Below are positions 1 to 9,920 of a stretch of DNA of 64,000 nt, piece by piece. Made by a program: the position numbers and the translations under genes. The stretch is taken from the NCBI RefSeq assembly GCF_041379045.1, contig NZ_CP166871.1:2728001-2792000 (forward strand), given 5' to 3'. Source of the stretch: Thalassotalea ponticola. GTDB taxonomy: Bacteria; Pseudomonadota; Gammaproteobacteria; Enterobacterales; Alteromonadaceae. How positions within the stretch are numbered: position 1 is the first letter of the stretch; the number at the start of each line of letters is the position of its first letter. The notes under the pieces are model-generated. The model was given only the letters and a program-made list of their open reading frames with translations, was not told the origin of the DNA and did not search any database.

Positions 1-1
1 C

Positions 2-568
2 GGAACGATGCGCACTGATCGCGACGTTATTAAAGCAATGAGCGATAACATGGGGACGATGGGGATGTACATTGTACTTGTGTTCTTTGCCGCCCAATTT
101 GTTGCCTTATTTAAATGGTCAAATCTAGGTACTATTATGGCGATCAAAGGCTCACAGCTGATTCAAACCCTAGGCCTAGCTGGACCTGAACTGTTTATTA
201 TTTTTATCTTAATGTGTGGCTTTGTTAACCTAATGCTCGGCAGTGCGTCAGCTCAGTGGGCAGTGACAGCGCCCATTTTTGTTCCTATGCTAATGCTTGT
301 TGGTTACTCTCCAGAAGTGATTCAGGCAGCCTACCGCATTGGTGATTCAGTAACCAACCTCATTACCCCGATGATGAGTTATTTTGGCTTGATATTGGCG
401 GTTGCGGTGCGCTACAAAAAAGACTTAGGTATTGGTACGTTGATTGCTACTATGTTGCCATATACCATTTTCTTTATTATTGGCTGGTCGACTCTATTCT
501 ACCTTTGGGTATTCTTATTCGGTATGCCGGTTGGCCCAGGTGCGCCAACCCTTTACCCTGCAAGTTAA
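2..568 (+). CDS. AbgT-family transporter, C-terminal part (cut by window start)
   Basis: This is the last 188 codons of an inner-membrane transporter of the AbgT family (p-aminobenzoyl-glutamate import in E. coli AbgT; antibiotic/sulfonamide efflux in MtrF and YdaH). The reading frame is open to the left edge, so the N-terminal half lies outside. The visible part has several hydrophobic helices and the family's conserved stretch around GSASAQWAVTAPIFVPML, followed by AYRIGDSVTNLITPMMSYF, which contribute to the substrate pathway in known structures. Family members are about 500-530 residues, so roughly 340 residues are missing. A strong hairpin terminator follows 33 bases after the stop. The substrate cannot be fixed from this fragment. 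Family assignment is secure; direction of transport is not. Confidence 0.9.
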   Translation, partial: GTMRTDRDVIKAMSDNMGTMGMYIVLVFFAAQFVALFKWSNLGTIMAIKGSQLIQTLGLAGPELFIIFILMCGFVNLMLGSASAQWAVTAPIFVPMLMLVGYSPEVIQAAYRIGDSVTNLITPMMSYFGLILAVAVRYKKDLGIGTLIATMLPYTIFFIIGWSTLFYLWVFLFGMPVGPGAPTLYPAS

Positions 569-601
569 CGCACTACTGACAACATAGTGGTGCTATGACA
601 C

Positions 602-638
602 AGGCTTAACTGACACTTGCTCAGTTAAGCCTTTTTTA
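602..638 (+). terminator. Rho-independent terminator after the AbgT gene
   Basis: A perfect 12-bp inverted repeat (AGGCTTAACTGA / TCAGTTAAGCCT) with a 7-base loop is followed by a run of T. It lies just after the plus-strand stop codon at 568 and faces the convergent gene ending at 675, so it probably insulates both. Confidence 0.85.
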
Positions 639-674
639 TAGGTTGTAAAAGGGTACTACGCTTAAAAACTGCGC

Positions 675-2240
675 TTAAGAACTGTGAAAACCGGCATAGC
701 GAATACCACTTAAGCGCGCCATCTCAAAGTTCCACGTAGCCAAATCGCTGTGATTAAATTTTGACAAGCTGTCGTGACCACACGCTCTGGCCATTACCTG
801 CATCAATGCCACGCTTGCATTAAAGAAATTGGCCAACTGCTGTGCAGACTTATCCACATTTAGCCGCTGTCGCAAGTCTTTATTTTGCGTTGCGATACCT
901 GCAGGACAATTATTGGTGTTGCAAATACGAGCCGCTACACAGCCGATTGCTTGCATAGCACTTGTTGATATTGCGACACCATCAGCTCCCAGAGCCATTG
1001 CTTTAACAAAGTCGATCGGCAACCTTAAACCGCCGGTAACAATTAAGGTTACCTTGCCACTTGCGCCCTGTTGATCTAAATAACGACGGGCTCTCGCCAG
1101 CGCAGGAATGGTTGGCACACTTATGTGGTCTCGAAACATTTGCGGTGCCGCGCCTGTGCCACCGCCACGTCCATCAATAATAAGGTAGTCGGCACTGGCG
1201 TCTAAGGCGAACTGAATATCGCGTTCAATGTGATTGGCACTGAGTTTAAAGCCAACCGGGATACCACCTGTTATTTCACGTACTCGGTCGGCAAAGTTTT
1301 TAAAGTCAGCTACCGAGGACATATCAGCAAAGGTTGGTGGCGAGATGGCTGGTTTCCCCTCGGCAATACCGCGCACTTGCGATATCTTACCAACGTTTTT
1401 ATTTCCTGGAAGATGCCCTCCCGTGCCTGTTTTAGCGCCTTGCCCTCCTTTAAAGTGAAAGCTTTGCACCTTTTTTAACAGTTGTTCACTATAACCAAAT
1501 TTAGCACTGGCAAGTTCATAAAAGTAACGACTGTTCTCGGCTTGCTCTTCGGGTAACATTCCGCCTTCGCCTGAGCAGATGCCGGTGCCAACAAGCTGTG
1601 CGCCTCGTGCCAAAGCAATTTTTGCTTCTTCTGATAACGCACCAAAACTCATATCCGAAACAAACAGCGGTATCTTTAACCGCAATGGTTTCTTCGCCTC
1701 GGGACCTATCACCAACTCGGTGTTAACTTCGTCGTCTTCCATCAGTGGCTTGCGCGCTAGTTGTGCAACCATGAGTTGAATATCATCCCATTTGGGTAAA
1801 CTATCTCTTGGCACGCCCATAGCCACCATTGGCCCGTGACTACCAAGCGATGACAGCCCCTCTCGAGCGAGTTGATGAATAAGCGTTACCGTCGGCTCTT
1901 CTGGCGTCGCACTGACGGTAGGCGGTTTATCTTTTGCCTGTTCAGTTGACTTGTCTGCAATTTGAGGCCCCTGTTGGCCAACCATTTGATCGCTAAATTG
2001 CTTGTGCGAACCATCACAAAATGGCGTGTTATTACTGTACTTACATTGGCATAAGTACTGCTCTTCATCAGCGTTGGCAGTGAACGCTTGAGGTGTAAAA
2101 GGCGAGCCCGCATGAGAACCATCACAAAATGGTTGATTACTTGAGCGACCACACGTGCAAAAGTAGTATTGCTTGTCTTTTTCCAATTGAACCTTAATCG
2201 GCTTATTGTCGGCAATTATCGCGGGCTGTTTATTATTCAT
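675..2240 (-). CDS. Double CDGSH iron-sulfur / FMN-binding glutamate synthase-like protein
   Basis: A fusion protein of 521 residues. The N-terminal ~85 residues hold two CDGSH (mitoNEET-type) 2Fe-2S sites, CTCGRSSNQPFCDGSH and CQCKYSNNTPFCDGSH, each with the full C-x-C...P-x-C-D-G-S-H ligand set. After a polar linker (about residues 90-120) comes the FMN-binding barrel of the glutamate synthase large subunit, including IDGRGGGTGAAP and the 3Fe-4S pattern C-x5-C-x4-C (CVAARICNTNNC). The glutaminase domain and the C-terminal beta-helix of true GltB are absent, so it is not a complete glutamate synthase; a redox role fed by the CDGSH clusters is inference. The ATG at 2240 was chosen because GGAA lies 8 bases upstream; the longer frame starts with a TTG at 2258. 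It is probably monocistronic, with the nqrM-side terminator upstream. Confidence 0.88.
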   Translation of the reverse strand: MNNKQPAIIADNKPIKVQLEKDKQYYFCTCGRSSNQPFCDGSHAGSPFTPQAFTANADEEQYLCQCKYSNNTPFCDGSHKQFSDQMVGQQGPQIADKSTEQAKDKPPTVSATPEEPTVTLIHQLAREGLSSLGSHGPMVAMGVPRDSLPKWDDIQLMVAQLARKPLMEDDEVNTELVIGPEAKKPLRLKIPLFVSDMSFGALSEEAKIALARGAQLVGTGICSGEGGMLPEEQAENSRYFYELASAKFGYSEQLLKKVQSFHFKGGQGAKTGTGGHLPGNKNVGKISQVRGIAEGKPAISPPTFADMSSVADFKNFADRVREITGGIPVGFKLSANHIERDIQFALDASADYLIIDGRGGGTGAAPQMFRDHISVPTIPALARARRYLDQQGASGKVTLIVTGGLRLPIDFVKAMALGADGVAISTSAMQAIGCVAARICNTNNCPAGIATQNKDLRQRLNVDKSAQQLANFFNASVALMQVMARACGHDSLSKFNHSDLATWNFEMARLSGIRYAGFHSS

Positions 2241-2346
2241 AAGCGGTTCCAATAACAAAACGTAAGTTAACTATAGAAGTAAAAGATGACTTTGCTTAAT
2301 GGCTAAGCTAAACCATTGTCATTGATATGCTTGACAAACGACCATA

Positions 2347-2375
2347 AAAAAACCCGAGTGGTTACTCGGGTTTTT
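2347..2375 (-). terminator. Terminator of the apbE-nqrM unit (bidirectional shape)
   Basis: The inverted repeat AAACCCGAGT / ACTCGGGTTT is flanked by A and T tracts on both sides. On the minus strand it lies downstream of nqrM. The rest of 2241-2540 holds no gene that I can see; the promoter of the CDGSH/GltS gene is presumably in 2241-2345. Confidence 0.8.
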
Positions 2376-2540
2376 CGATAGCTGTTTACGCTAGGGACTG
2401 TTGAGGATTACTGCATTTCTGGCAACGATTTTTTAGCATGTTCTCTTTGTTGCTAAGTGTTGGTATGGCCTAACCACACTGCTCTCAAAGCACCTCGATT
2501 AAATCCGTTTTAATTCGAACAAAGCCTATATCAAAACGTT

Positions 2541-2762
2541 CTAGATGTTTTTCACGTCAATCGCGTTTTCTTTTAACGCGGCTTTACGCTCACGCTCTTG
2601 GCGTTTTTCACAGGGATTGTCACAGTTACACGCCTTATCAATACCGATAGAGCCTAAACCACCACAGCTACCCGCTAATGTTTTCTTTTGCAAAATATAA
2701 CCGATGGCCATCGCCACGACGATGATCATGAAAAAACCAAATGTTAATAAAAATAAGGTCAT
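2541..2762 (-). CDS. nqrM: Na+-NQR maturation factor NqrM
   Basis: A 73-residue protein with one N-terminal membrane helix (about residues 3-23), then a cysteine-rich tail with the pattern C-G-G-L-G-x(5)-K-x-C-x-C-x(3)-C, which is the hallmark of the NqrM (DUF539) family. In Vibrio, NqrM is needed to install the iron centre between NqrD and NqrE, probably by delivering iron; its cysteines are essential there. It follows apbE by 26 bases and ends at a strong terminator, so apbE-nqrM form one unit beside the nqr operon they serve. Length and cysteine pattern match the family, so the call is secure. Confidence 0.93.
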   Translation of the reverse strand: MTLFLLTFGFFMIIVVAMAIGYILQKKTLAGSCGGLGSIGIDKACNCDNPCEKRQERERKAALKENAIDVKNI

Positions 2763-2788
2763 AATATATCTCGTTCAGCTGGCTAATA

Positions 2789-3820
2789 TTATTCAGCCAG
2801 ATACTGCTTAAACTGTTCCGTCATGGTTTCGCTAAACGCGTCACCATCTTTACTAATAAGGTACACCGCAAATTGCTGCTGCTGGGCAAAAGCTAAGCCT
2901 TTTTCCGGGCCCATGACTTCAATAGCTGTCGCTAAACCATCCGCGGTCATCGCCGATGGATGCACCACCGTCACCGATACCAATTTGTGGCTTATCGGCC
3001 AGCCGGTTGTTGGATCGATGGTGTGAGAATAGCGCACGCCACCCTCTTCAAAATAGTTGCGATAATCGCCTGAGGTGGCCACCGCGTTATCGCCCGGCAT
3101 TATAACCTTTTGTACCGCTCTTGTCCCAGAAATTGGCTTCTCTACCGCAATACGCCACGCTTGACCATTGAGCTTTTTACCTTTTAAGCGCATTTCACCA
3201 CCAATATCGACTAAGTAATTGTGATGTCCTTGTTGCTCTAAAAGGTCAGCAACCATGTCTACCGCAAAACCTTTAGCGATAGCTGACAGATCGACATAAA
3301 CCTCGGCGTCTGTTTTCGCGAGCAAATTTTGGTTTAGCGTAACTTTATCAATACCAATGCGCTGCTTGGTTTGCAGGATTAACTCGTCGCTTGGCACACG
3401 TTCAGGGCGCTTCTCAGGCCCAAAACTCCATAGATTAACCAATGGACCAACGGTAACGTCTAACGCACCGTGAGTAATCTCGGCCAGCCTAATTGACTCT
3501 GCTAAGACCTGATTAAGTTCAGGTGACACTGAACGCGCTTCAAAACCGCGATATTGATTAAATGCCGATAACTCCGAATTAGGATCATAAGTCGACATTT
3601 GACCGTTAATTTTCTTTAATAACTGATCAACTTGCTCGGCAAGCAGTGTGTCTTCAATGTGTTGCTTATTGGCAATGAGCTTAACCGTATAAACAATCGG
3701 CCCCATAGTTCGGCCCGATAGTTGCAGCTCCTGCAACTGTGGCTGCTCTGGCGCTTCAGTGCAAGCAAGAAGCATCAGTAACGTTGTCGCTAAGATAATT
3801 TTTTGAATCAAGGCGCGCAT
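2789..3820 (-). CDS. apbE: FAD:protein FMN transferase ApbE (lipoprotein)
   Basis: ApbE flavinylates proteins by moving FMN from FAD onto a threonine in D-x-x-S/T-G-A-T motifs; in Na+-NQR-bearing bacteria it modifies NqrB and NqrC, which are encoded next door. The protein (343 residues from the chosen start) begins with a signal peptide ending in LMLLACTEA, a lipobox, so it is anchored in the membrane facing the periplasm. Recognisable family blocks are GRTMGPIVYTVK, SAIAKGFAVD, YLVDIGGEMRLKG, VATSGDYRNYF and YSHTIDPTTGWPI. The ATG at 3820 has GGAA 8-9 bases upstream; the longer frame starts with TTG. It is followed by nqrM. A consensus -10 hexamer lies 31 bases upstream of the start. Confidence 0.95.
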   Translation of the reverse strand: MRALIQKIILATTLLMLLACTEAPEQPQLQELQLSGRTMGPIVYTVKLIANKQHIEDTLLAEQVDQLLKKINGQMSTYDPNSELSAFNQYRGFEARSVSPELNQVLAESIRLAEITHGALDVTVGPLVNLWSFGPEKRPERVPSDELILQTKQRIGIDKVTLNQNLLAKTDAEVYVDLSAIAKGFAVDMVADLLEQQGHHNYLVDIGGEMRLKGKKLNGQAWRIAVEKPISGTRAVQKVIMPGDNAVATSGDYRNYFEEGGVRYSHTIDPTTGWPISHKLVSVTVVHPSAMTADGLATAIEVMGPEKGLAFAQQQQFAVYLISKDGDAFSETMTEQFKQYLAE

Positions 3821-3835
3821 GCAAAATTCCAATGA

Positions 3836-4000
3836 CTAAAAACCGAGCGGATTATAAGGGAAAATAGTCAATAACGCTAATAAGCCAAGTACGAGTTCGT
3901 AACTAATCGTCACCCACTTGTATCTAATTAGAAAACAGTGAATTCTGTGCTCGCTGTGTGCCTTGGTCTGCCATAACCGCACGGCCATAGCGCTAACCAT
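3836..4000 (-). CDS. Candidate small membrane protein between nqrF and apbE
   Basis: A 54-codon minus-strand frame starting at an ATG and ending 15 bases before the apbE start. The translation has two hydrophobic segments (around PVMVSAMAVRLW if upstream GTG/TTG starts are allowed, and VTISYELVLGLLALLTIFPY) separated by a basic, histidine-containing stretch. No Shine-Dalgarno sequence is convincing, and the likely apbE -10 box lies inside the last codons. I do not recognise it. It may be a real small membrane protein or a chance reading frame in the apbE leader. Confidence 0.28.
   Translation of the reverse strand: MVSAMAVRLWQTKAHSEHRIHCFLIRYKWVTISYELVLGLLALLTIFPYNPLGF
3851..3880 (-). promoter_or_regulatory. 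Probable sigma-70 promoter of apbE-nqrM
   Basis: On the minus strand a perfect TATAAT (3851-3856) lies 31 bases upstream of the apbE ATG. The -35 match, TTAGCG with an 18-base spacer, is weak. Together with the terminator after nqrF it suggests that apbE-nqrM is transcribed separately from nqrA-F. Confidence 0.55.
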
Positions 4001-4032
4001 CACCGGTATCAATAAACTCGTTAACTAGAGAC

Positions 4033-4055
4033 AAAAAGAGCGCCCTAAGGCGCTC
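4033..4055 (-). terminator. Terminator of the nqrABCDEF operon
   Basis: GAGCGCC-CTAA-GGCGCTC hairpin followed on the minus strand by TTTTTGT, about 20 bases after the nqrF stop codon. Confidence 0.85.
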
Positions 4056-4074
4056 ATTTTAGTGATTCTTTCGA

Positions 4075-5301
4075 TTAACCACCGAAGTCATCTAATAGGA
4101 TGTTTTCATCTTCAACACCCAAGTCTTTCAACATGCCGATAACAGCCGCGTTCATCATTGGCGGCCCACACATGTAGAATTCACAATCTTCTGGTGCTTC
4201 GTGGTCTTTCAGGTAGTTTTCATACAAAACGTTGTGGATGAAACCTGTGTAACCTTCCCAGTTGTCCTCTGGCTGAGGATCTGAAAGTGCTACATGCCAC
4301 TGGAAGTTGTCGTTTTCAGCCGCTAAGCCATCGAAATCTTCAACGTAGAACATTTCACGCTTAGAACGCGCACCGTACCAGAAAGAGATCTTACGCTTAG
4401 ATTGAAGACGCTTAAGCTGGTCGAAGATGTGCGAACGCATTGGTGCCATACCTGCACCACCACCAACGAATACCATTTCTGCATCAGTATCTTTGGCAAA
4501 GAACTCACCAAACGGACCAGAAATCGTTACTTTATCGCCAGCCTTAAGGCTCCAGATGTAAGACGACATTTTACCCGCAGGCAAATGTAAACGTCCTGGA
4601 GGCGGAGTCGCGATACGAACGTTTAGCATGATGATGCCTTCTTCTTCTGGGTAGTTAGCCATTGAGTAAGCACGCAATGTATCGGTGTCTACTTTTGACT
4701 CTACATCGAAGAAACCAAAGTGTTCCCAGTCTGGGCGGTATTCTTCTGGAATATCGAAATCAGAGTACTTAACATGATGCGCAGGTGCTTCGATTTGGAT
4801 ATAACCACCAGCGCGGAATGGAACCACTTCACCATCAGGGATCTTAAGCTTAAGTTCTTTGATGAAGGTCGCTTTGTTATCGTTAGAGATAACTTCACAT
4901 TCCCATTGCTGTACACCGAAGATTTCATCTTCGATTTCAATGTCCATGTTTTGCTTTACGGCTACCTGACACGATAAACGACAGCCTTCTTTGGCTTCGC
5001 GCTTAGTGATGTGACCTAGCTCAGTCGGCAGAATGTCACCACCACCTGAGTGAACGTGTACACGACACTGGCCACAAGTACCACCACCACCACAGGCTGA
5101 TGGAATAAAAATACCTTGATCAGCTAAGGCGCCAAGTAATTTACCACCCGCTGCTGTTGTTACAGCTTTGTCTGGGTCGCCATTAATTGAGATTGTTACA
5201 TCGCCTTCAGCTACCAACTTCGACTTGGCAAATAAGATAACCAATACCAAAGCGACAACGATAGCGGTGAACATACCTACGCCTAGAATAATTTCTTGCA
5301 T
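4075..5301 (-). CDS. nqrF: Na+-translocating NADH:quinone reductase subunit F
   Basis: NqrF is the NADH-oxidising entry subunit of the sodium-pumping Na+-NQR; it passes electrons from FAD to a 2Fe-2S cluster and on to the other subunits. The 408-residue protein has an N-terminal membrane helix (about residues 3-24), a ferredoxin domain with the cluster ligands C70, C76, C79 and C111, an FAD-binding domain (RAYSMANYP) and an NAD-binding domain ([14 protein letters not shown]-terminal [13 protein letters not shown]). Length and ligand positions match Vibrio NqrF. It is the last gene of the operon, 58 bases after nqrE, and is followed by a terminator. Confidence 0.98.
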   Translation of the reverse strand: MQEIILGVGMFTAIVVALVLVILFAKSKLVAEGDVTISINGDPDKAVTTAAGGKLLGALADQGIFIPSACGGGGTCGQCRVHVHSGGGDILPTELGHITKREAKEGCRLSCQVAVKQNMDIEIEDEIFGVQQWECEVISNDNKATFIKELKLKIPDGEVVPFRAGGYIQIEAPAHHVKYSDFDIPEEYRPDWEHFGFFDVESKVDTDTLRAYSMANYPEEEGIIMLNVRIATPPPGRLHLPAGKMSSYIWSLKAGDKVTISGPFGEFFAKDTDAEMVFVGGGAGMAPMRSHIFDQLKRLQSKRKISFWYGARSKREMFYVEDFDGLAAENDNFQWHVALSDPQPEDNWEGYTGFIHNVLYENYLKDHEAPEDCEFYMCGPPMMNAAVIGMLKDLGVEDENILLDDFGG

Positions 5302-5359
5302 AGTTGTTTTCCTTTAAAACATCTTGCTAGGGAGCCGTAACTCCCTAGACGCAATAACT

Positions 5360-5983
5360 TTATAACGAAATACCACCGAATGATAAGAAGCCAAAAGCCA
5401 TCAAACCAGTCGTGATAAACGTAATCCCCAAACCTTTCAAGCCATCTGGTACATCAGAGTACTTCATCTTCTCACGGATACCCGCAAGAAGGACAATAGC
5501 TAATGCCCAACCAATGCCCGAGCCGATACCGTATACTACTGATTCACCTAAGGTTAGGTTTTTAGCAACCATGAACGATACCGAACCAAAGATCGCACAG
5601 TTTACGGTGATCAGTGGTAAGAAGATACCTAACGCGTTGTATAACGGCGGGAAGAACTTGTCTAGTACCATCTCAAGGATTTGTACTAATGCCGCGATAA
5701 CACCGATAAAGGTGATGAACGACAAGAATGATAAGTCAACCGACTCAGCAGGATCTGTGATACCTAATACGCCATCAAGTGCACCTGGTGCCAAAATCGC
5801 TTGGTAGATGATTTGGTTGGCAGGTACCGCGATACCTAAAACCACAACTACCGCAACACCAAGTCCCATGGCAGTGCTAACTTTCTTTGATACCGCCAGG
5901 AAAGTACACATACCTAAGAAGAAGCTTAGGGCGATGTTTTCGATAAAAATCGTTTTAATAAATAAGCTAATGTAATGTTCCAT
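5360..5983 (-). CDS. nqrE: Na+-NQR subunit E
   Basis: An integral membrane subunit (207 residues, six predicted helices) that with NqrD forms an inverted-repeat pair holding an intramembrane iron-sulfur centre. The ligand-bearing stretches [11 protein letters not shown] and [14 protein letters not shown] are present. The protein is slightly longer than the Vibrio subunit because of a loop around [19 protein letters not shown], a region that varies among marine relatives. It begins 5 bases after nqrD and lies upstream of nqrF in the operon. Confidence 0.97.
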   Translation of the reverse strand: MEHYISLFIKTIFIENIALSFFLGMCTFLAVSKKVSTAMGLGVAVVVVLGIAVPANQIIYQAILAPGALDGVLGITDPAESVDLSFLSFITFIGVIAALVQILEMVLDKFFPPLYNALGIFLPLITVNCAIFGSVSFMVAKNLTLGESVVYGIGSGIGWALAIVLLAGIREKMKYSDVPDGLKGLGITFITTGLMAFGFLSFGGISL

Positions 5984-5988
5984 GTCGC

Positions 5989-6615
5989 TTAGTCCTTCTC
6001 AACTTGCTCTGGTTTCCACTGGCGAATTGCCCAGATGATTAAACCAATGATGAAGAATGAGCTAAATGGTAGTACAAGAAGACCATTAGCTTGATACCAG
6101 CCATCGTTTTGAATCAATGGAAGAATTTCAATACCAAATACGGTACCAAAACCCAATAACTCACGGAAGAAAGCAACTAGCATTAGGATCAAACCGTAAC
6201 CTAAACCGTTACCGATACCGTCCATGAACGATACCACTGGCTTTTCTTTCATCGCAAACGCTTCTGCACGACCCATTACGATACAGTTGGTGATGATCAA
6301 ACCAACGAATACCGATAGTTCTTTAGAAAGCTGATACGAGAACGCTTTAAGAACTTGGTCAACCACGATTACCAATGACGCGATAATCGCCATTTGCACG
6401 ATAATACGCACGCTTGATGGTATATGGTTACGGATAATCGAGATAAACAGGTTTGAAAATGCTGTTACCAAAACCACCGCAATGGTCATAACCAAAGCGT
6501 TAGCCATTGAGCTGGTTACCGCTAGGGCAGAACAAATACCCAGTACTTGTAAAGCAATTGGGTTATTGTCAACGATAGGTTTCGTTAACACTTGTTTGGT
6601 TGATACATCACTCAT
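5989..6615 (-). CDS. nqrD: Na+-NQR subunit D
   Basis: A membrane subunit (208 residues, six helices) homologous to NqrE and RnfA/E. It carries the two cysteines for the shared NqrD/NqrE iron centre in [11 protein letters not shown] and [14 protein letters not shown]. Its ATG overlaps the nqrC stop by one base (TAATG), suggesting translational coupling. The N-terminal tail is soluble and faces the cytoplasm in known structures. Confidence 0.97.
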   Translation of the reverse strand: MSDVSTKQVLTKPIVDNNPIALQVLGICSALAVTSSMANALVMTIAVVLVTAFSNLFISIIRNHIPSSVRIIVQMAIIASLVIVVDQVLKAFSYQLSKELSVFVGLIITNCIVMGRAEAFAMKEKPVVSFMDGIGNGLGYGLILMLVAFFRELLGFGTVFGIEILPLIQNDGWYQANGLLVLPFSSFFIIGLIIWAIRQWKPEQVEKD

Positions 6616-7385
6616 TAGTTAAGCCCCTTTTCACGAATTTTAGCGATGTATGGACCGTAGCCTTCATCGCCTAACCAGAAGTGGATTGTGTTCTCTACGC
6701 CAACACTGGTCAACGTAGCACCAGATAAGCCGTCAACACCGTGAATATCGCCAGGTTTAGCACCGCCTTTAACTAGACGGATCGCAACGTCGCCGTTTTC
6801 ATCAAACAGCTTTTTGCCTGGCCATAACGCTTTCCACTTAGGGTTCATAACTTCCGCACCTAAGCCCGGAGTTTCTTTGTGGTCAGAGTATACAACCGAC
6901 TTAACTGTGTTCAGGTCAGATTCTAAACCGATGAAACCGTACATAAGATCCCAAAGGCCTGAGCCTACGATTGGTAAAATTACCGTATCGATTTCACCTG
7001 CACCGTTTTTCACTAAGTAAACAACTTGTTGATCAGCGCGGCGGTTAATACCTGCAATGTCGTTTTCTGGTTTTGATGATAGTGCCGGGTCACGTGCGTC
7101 GCGACGCTCGTCAAACATGTTCGGGTTACCGTCAACATATTCACCGGTGGCAACGTCAATCATTTTTGCTTCGACAAATTGGTTGTAGGTAGCAACAACA
7201 TCATCGCCCGCCTTCTCCAATAAGCCCGCTGCTTCTAAGATTTTCGTTTGCTTATCAAGTAGCTTGTTGGCTGTTTGCAGTGGTTTTAGCTGTACCGCTG
7301 AAATCGATACTAACGCAGCACAAACCAAACATACTGCTACAACAAAGCCAACGGTTTTGCCAAAAGTTTCTTTTTTATTAGACAC
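6615..7385 (-). CDS. nqrC: Na+-NQR subunit C (covalent FMN)
   Basis: NqrC carries an FMN attached through a phosphoester bond to a threonine; the site is visible as [15 protein letters not shown] near the C terminus and would be modified by the ApbE encoded nearby. The protein (256 residues from the chosen start) has one N-terminal membrane helix (about residues 10-30) and a periplasmic FMN-binding domain. A GTG start at 7385 was chosen because GGAG lies 8 bases upstream; the frame stays open further upstream, but that would run deep into nqrB. From this start it still overlaps the nqrB stop by 8 bases, as is usual in this operon. Confidence 0.95.
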   Translation of the reverse strand: MSNKKETFGKTVGFVVAVCLVCAALVSISAVQLKPLQTANKLLDKQTKILEAAGLLEKAGDDVVATYNQFVEAKMIDVATGEYVDGNPNMFDERRDARDPALSSKPENDIAGINRRADQQVVYLVKNGAGEIDTVILPIVGSGLWDLMYGFIGLESDLNTVKSVVYSDHKETPGLGAEVMNPKWKALWPGKKLFDENGDVAIRLVKGGAKPGDIHGVDGLSGATLTSVGVENTIHFWLGDEGYGPYIAKIREKGLN

Positions 7386-8583
7386 GTGCAAGTCTCCGTT
7401 TGATGTTTGACTGAACCACGAAGTAGTCAAATAGCGGTGCGAATAAGTTAGCGAATAAGATTGCTAACATCATACCTTCAGGGAATGCTGGGTTAACTAC
7501 ACGAATTAGTACCACCATGACACCAACAAGGGCACCGAAGAAGTACTTACCAGTGTTGGTAAATGACATAGTTACCGGATCGGTTGCCATGAACATCATA
7601 CCAAAAGCAAAGCCACCCAATACTAAGTGCCAGTACCAAGGCATCGCGAACATTGCGTTAGTATCTGAGCCAATTGCGTTAAATAGGAACGCAGTTGCTA
7701 CCATACCGGCAAACACTGACAACACGATACGCCATGAAGCAATACCTTTGTACAAGATGTATGCACCACCAATAAAAATAGCTAAGGTAGACACTTCACC
7801 AACTGAACCAGGAATAAAACCGTAGAATGCATTCAACCAATCTTGTGAGAAGATTGGTGCGTATTCAAAGGTACCAGCTGCCGCTGCGGCTAATGCCGTT
7901 GCGCCAGAGAAACCGTCAACAGCAACCCACACTTGGTCACCTGAGATTTCTGCAGGGTATGCAAAGAATAAGAACGCACGACCAGCAAGCGCTGGGTTCA
8001 AGAAGTTTTTACCTGTACCACCAAAGATTTCCTTAGCAATAACAACACCGAAGGTAATACCTAAGGCTGCTTGCCATAAAGGAATCGTTGCCGGCAAAAT
8101 TAGCGCGAATAAGATTGAGGTTACGAAGAAACCTTCGTTAACTTCGTGCTTGCGCACTGCAGCAAACATGACTTCCCAGAAACCACCTACAATGAACACC
8201 GTCATATAGATAGGTAGGAAGAAACACGCACCGTAAAGCATCTTAACGAACCAGCCAGACTGGGCTGTTAGCTCAGCACCAAACATGCTAAATAAGCTTA
8301 CTTGCCATGTATCAGCTAGTGCGTAACCAGCAGCTAACGCTTCAGCTGCTTGATGACCGATGTTAAACATACCAAAGAACATGGCAGGGAAAACCGCTAG
8401 CCATACAGTGATCATGATACGTTTTAAGTCAATACTGTCACGAATGTGGGTTTTACCTTTGGTTACGTACCCTGGGGTAAACAAACCGGTAGCAACCGCT
8501 TCGTATAACGCAAACCATTTTTCGTGCTTACCGCCTTTTTCAAAATGCGGCTCGATGTCTTCAATAAACTTTTTCAAGCCCAT
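7378..8583 (-). CDS. nqrB: Na+-NQR subunit B (covalent FMN, sodium channel)
   Basis: NqrB is the largest membrane subunit, binding riboflavin and a covalent FMN and containing the sodium pathway and quinone site. The 401-residue protein has about ten hydrophobic helices; the FMN-threonine motif is visible as [10 protein letters not shown]. The N terminus ([20 protein letters not shown]) and [14 protein letters not shown] blocks ([20 protein letters not shown]) match the family. It starts 2 bases after the nqrA stop with GAAGG upstream and overlaps nqrC. Size matches Vibrio NqrB (about 415 residues) closely. Confidence 0.98.
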   Translation of the reverse strand: MGLKKFIEDIEPHFEKGGKHEKWFALYEAVATGLFTPGYVTKGKTHIRDSIDLKRIMITVWLAVFPAMFFGMFNIGHQAAEALAAGYALADTWQVSLFSMFGAELTAQSGWFVKMLYGACFFLPIYMTVFIVGGFWEVMFAAVRKHEVNEGFFVTSILFALILPATIPLWQAALGITFGVVIAKEIFGGTGKNFLNPALAGRAFLFFAYPAEISGDQVWVAVDGFSGATALAAAAAGTFEYAPIFSQDWLNAFYGFIPGSVGEVSTLAIFIGGAYILYKGIASWRIVLSVFAGMVATAFLFNAIGSDTNAMFAMPWYWHLVLGGFAFGMMFMATDPVTMSFTNTGKYFFGALVGVMVVLIRVVNPAFPEGMMLAILFANLFAPLFDYFVVQSNIKRRLARV

Positions 8584-8585
8584 GA

Positions 8586-9920
8586 CTAACCTTCCTTCTC
8601 AATCGTGGTTAGGACGTCACGCAACAATACGCCGTAGTCAGTTTTACCAGGACATACGAATGTACATAATGCTAAATCTTCTTCGTCAAGCTCTAGGGCA
8701 CCTAGCAGCTGGGCGCTGTCAGTGTCTTTAGCAGCTAAATCACGCAACAACATAGTTGGTAAAATATCTAGCGGCATAACGCGCTCGTAGTTGCCAATTG
8801 GCACCATGGCACGGCTTGAACCATTCGTGGTGGTTGTCATATTAAACAACTTGCCTTTGAAAAAGTGTGACATATACGCACGAGTAACCGAGAACTTGTT
8901 CGGACCTGGGTACATGTAACCAATAAACTCTTTTTCACGACCTTCTAACAACGCAGCCACTTGCACGTGAAAGCGACCAAGGTAGGCATGTGCGCCAACC
9001 GCTTTAACGCCTTGTAGTGGAGAACCAGAGATGATACGTACTTCGCCGTCAATTAGTTCGCCTGCAGTTAATTCGTCTGTGCTCGCACCAACAATTGTAC
9101 GCACTAAACGCGGGTTCTTGGCGGCCGGACCGGCTAGCGCAACAACGCGGCTTGAGTCTAACTTGCCCGTTGTGAATAGCGTACCAATAGCAATAACGTC
9201 TTGGTAACCAAGGTGCCAAGCCATTTTATCAGCAGAAACTGGCGCTAAGAAATGAATGTGGGTGCCAACGAGACCGGCCGGATGAGGACCAGCAAATTCG
9301 TTAACAGTCGCGTTACCGGCTGGAATATCAGCACCAGGCGCTTTAGAAACAAACACCTTACCTTCGGTTAAACGCGACAACACAGTCAAACCGTCTACAA
9401 ACGCTTGTTTTTGCTCAGCGATAATGACTTGCGGATCCGCAGCAAGCGGATTAGTGTCCATGGCGCTAACAAAAATGTTGGCAGCTACACTGCCCAGCGC
9501 TGGCGTTTTGCTGTACGGACGAGTGCGCAAAGCAGTCCACAAACCTGAGTTCACTAGGTTTGCTTCAACGTCTTGGCGAGATAAAGACGCCAATTGCTTT
9601 GTTCCGTAGGCGTTGAACGTTTCTTCATCGTCGCCATTGATTTCAATCACAACAGATTGTAAAACGCGCTTTTCGCCACGATTAATTTCTTTAACAACAC
9701 CAGCAACAGGAGATGTGAATTTCACGCCAGGGTTCTTCTTGTCTTCAAAAAGAACTTGGCCTTTTTTAACGCTGTCACCTGCTCTTACGAACATGGTTGG
9801 GCGCATACCCACAAACTCTTCACCTAGTGCCGCCACGGTTTTGATGGCCGAACCATCATGGATTACTTGCTGGGGCGCCCCTTTTACAGGGATATCCAGA
9901 CCTTTTTTTATTGTAATCAT
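8586..9920 (-). CDS. nqrA: Na+-NQR subunit A
   Basis: The soluble cytoplasmic subunit of Na+-NQR (444 residues from the chosen start), first gene of the operon. It has no cofactor but contacts NqrB at the quinone site. The family-typical beginning [16 protein letters not shown] and the blocks [15 protein letters not shown] and [20 protein letters not shown] are present. The ATG at 9920 gives the standard family N terminus; a GTG four codons upstream is the alternative, and neither has a strong Shine-Dalgarno sequence. The region 9921-10292 between this gene and fabV must hold the operon promoter. Confidence 0.97.
   Translation of the reverse strand: MITIKKGLDIPVKGAPQQVIHDGSAIKTVAALGEEFVGMRPTMFVRAGDSVKKGQVLFEDKKNPGVKFTSPVAGVVKEINRGEKRVLQSVVIEINGDDEETFNAYGTKQLASLSRQDVEANLVNSGLWTALRTRPYSKTPALGSVAANIFVSAMDTNPLAADPQVIIAEQKQAFVDGLTVLSRLTEGKVFVSKAPGADIPAGNATVNEFAGPHPAGLVGTHIHFLAPVSADKMAWHLGYQDVIAIGTLFTTGKLDSSRVVALAGPAAKNPRLVRTIVGASTDELTAGELIDGEVRIISGSPLQGVKAVGAHAYLGRFHVQVAALLEGREKEFIGYMYPGPNKFSVTRAYMSHFFKGKLFNMTTTTNGSSRAMVPIGNYERVMPLDILPTMLLRDLAAKDTDSAQLLGALELDEEDLALCTFVCPGKTDYGVLLRDVLTTIEKEG

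Noticed and set aside
829..1779. Several plus-strand frames opposite the CDGSH/GltS gene
   Set aside because: They are shadows of the minus-strand gene, with no ribosome-binding sites or recognisable domains; the same holds for antisense frames over nqr, oad, metH and eno.
2241..2258. TTG-initiated extension of the CDGSH/GltS protein
   Set aside because: The ATG at 2240 has a better placed GGAA; the same reasoning removed TTG extensions of apbE, the 54664 gene and yjbQ.
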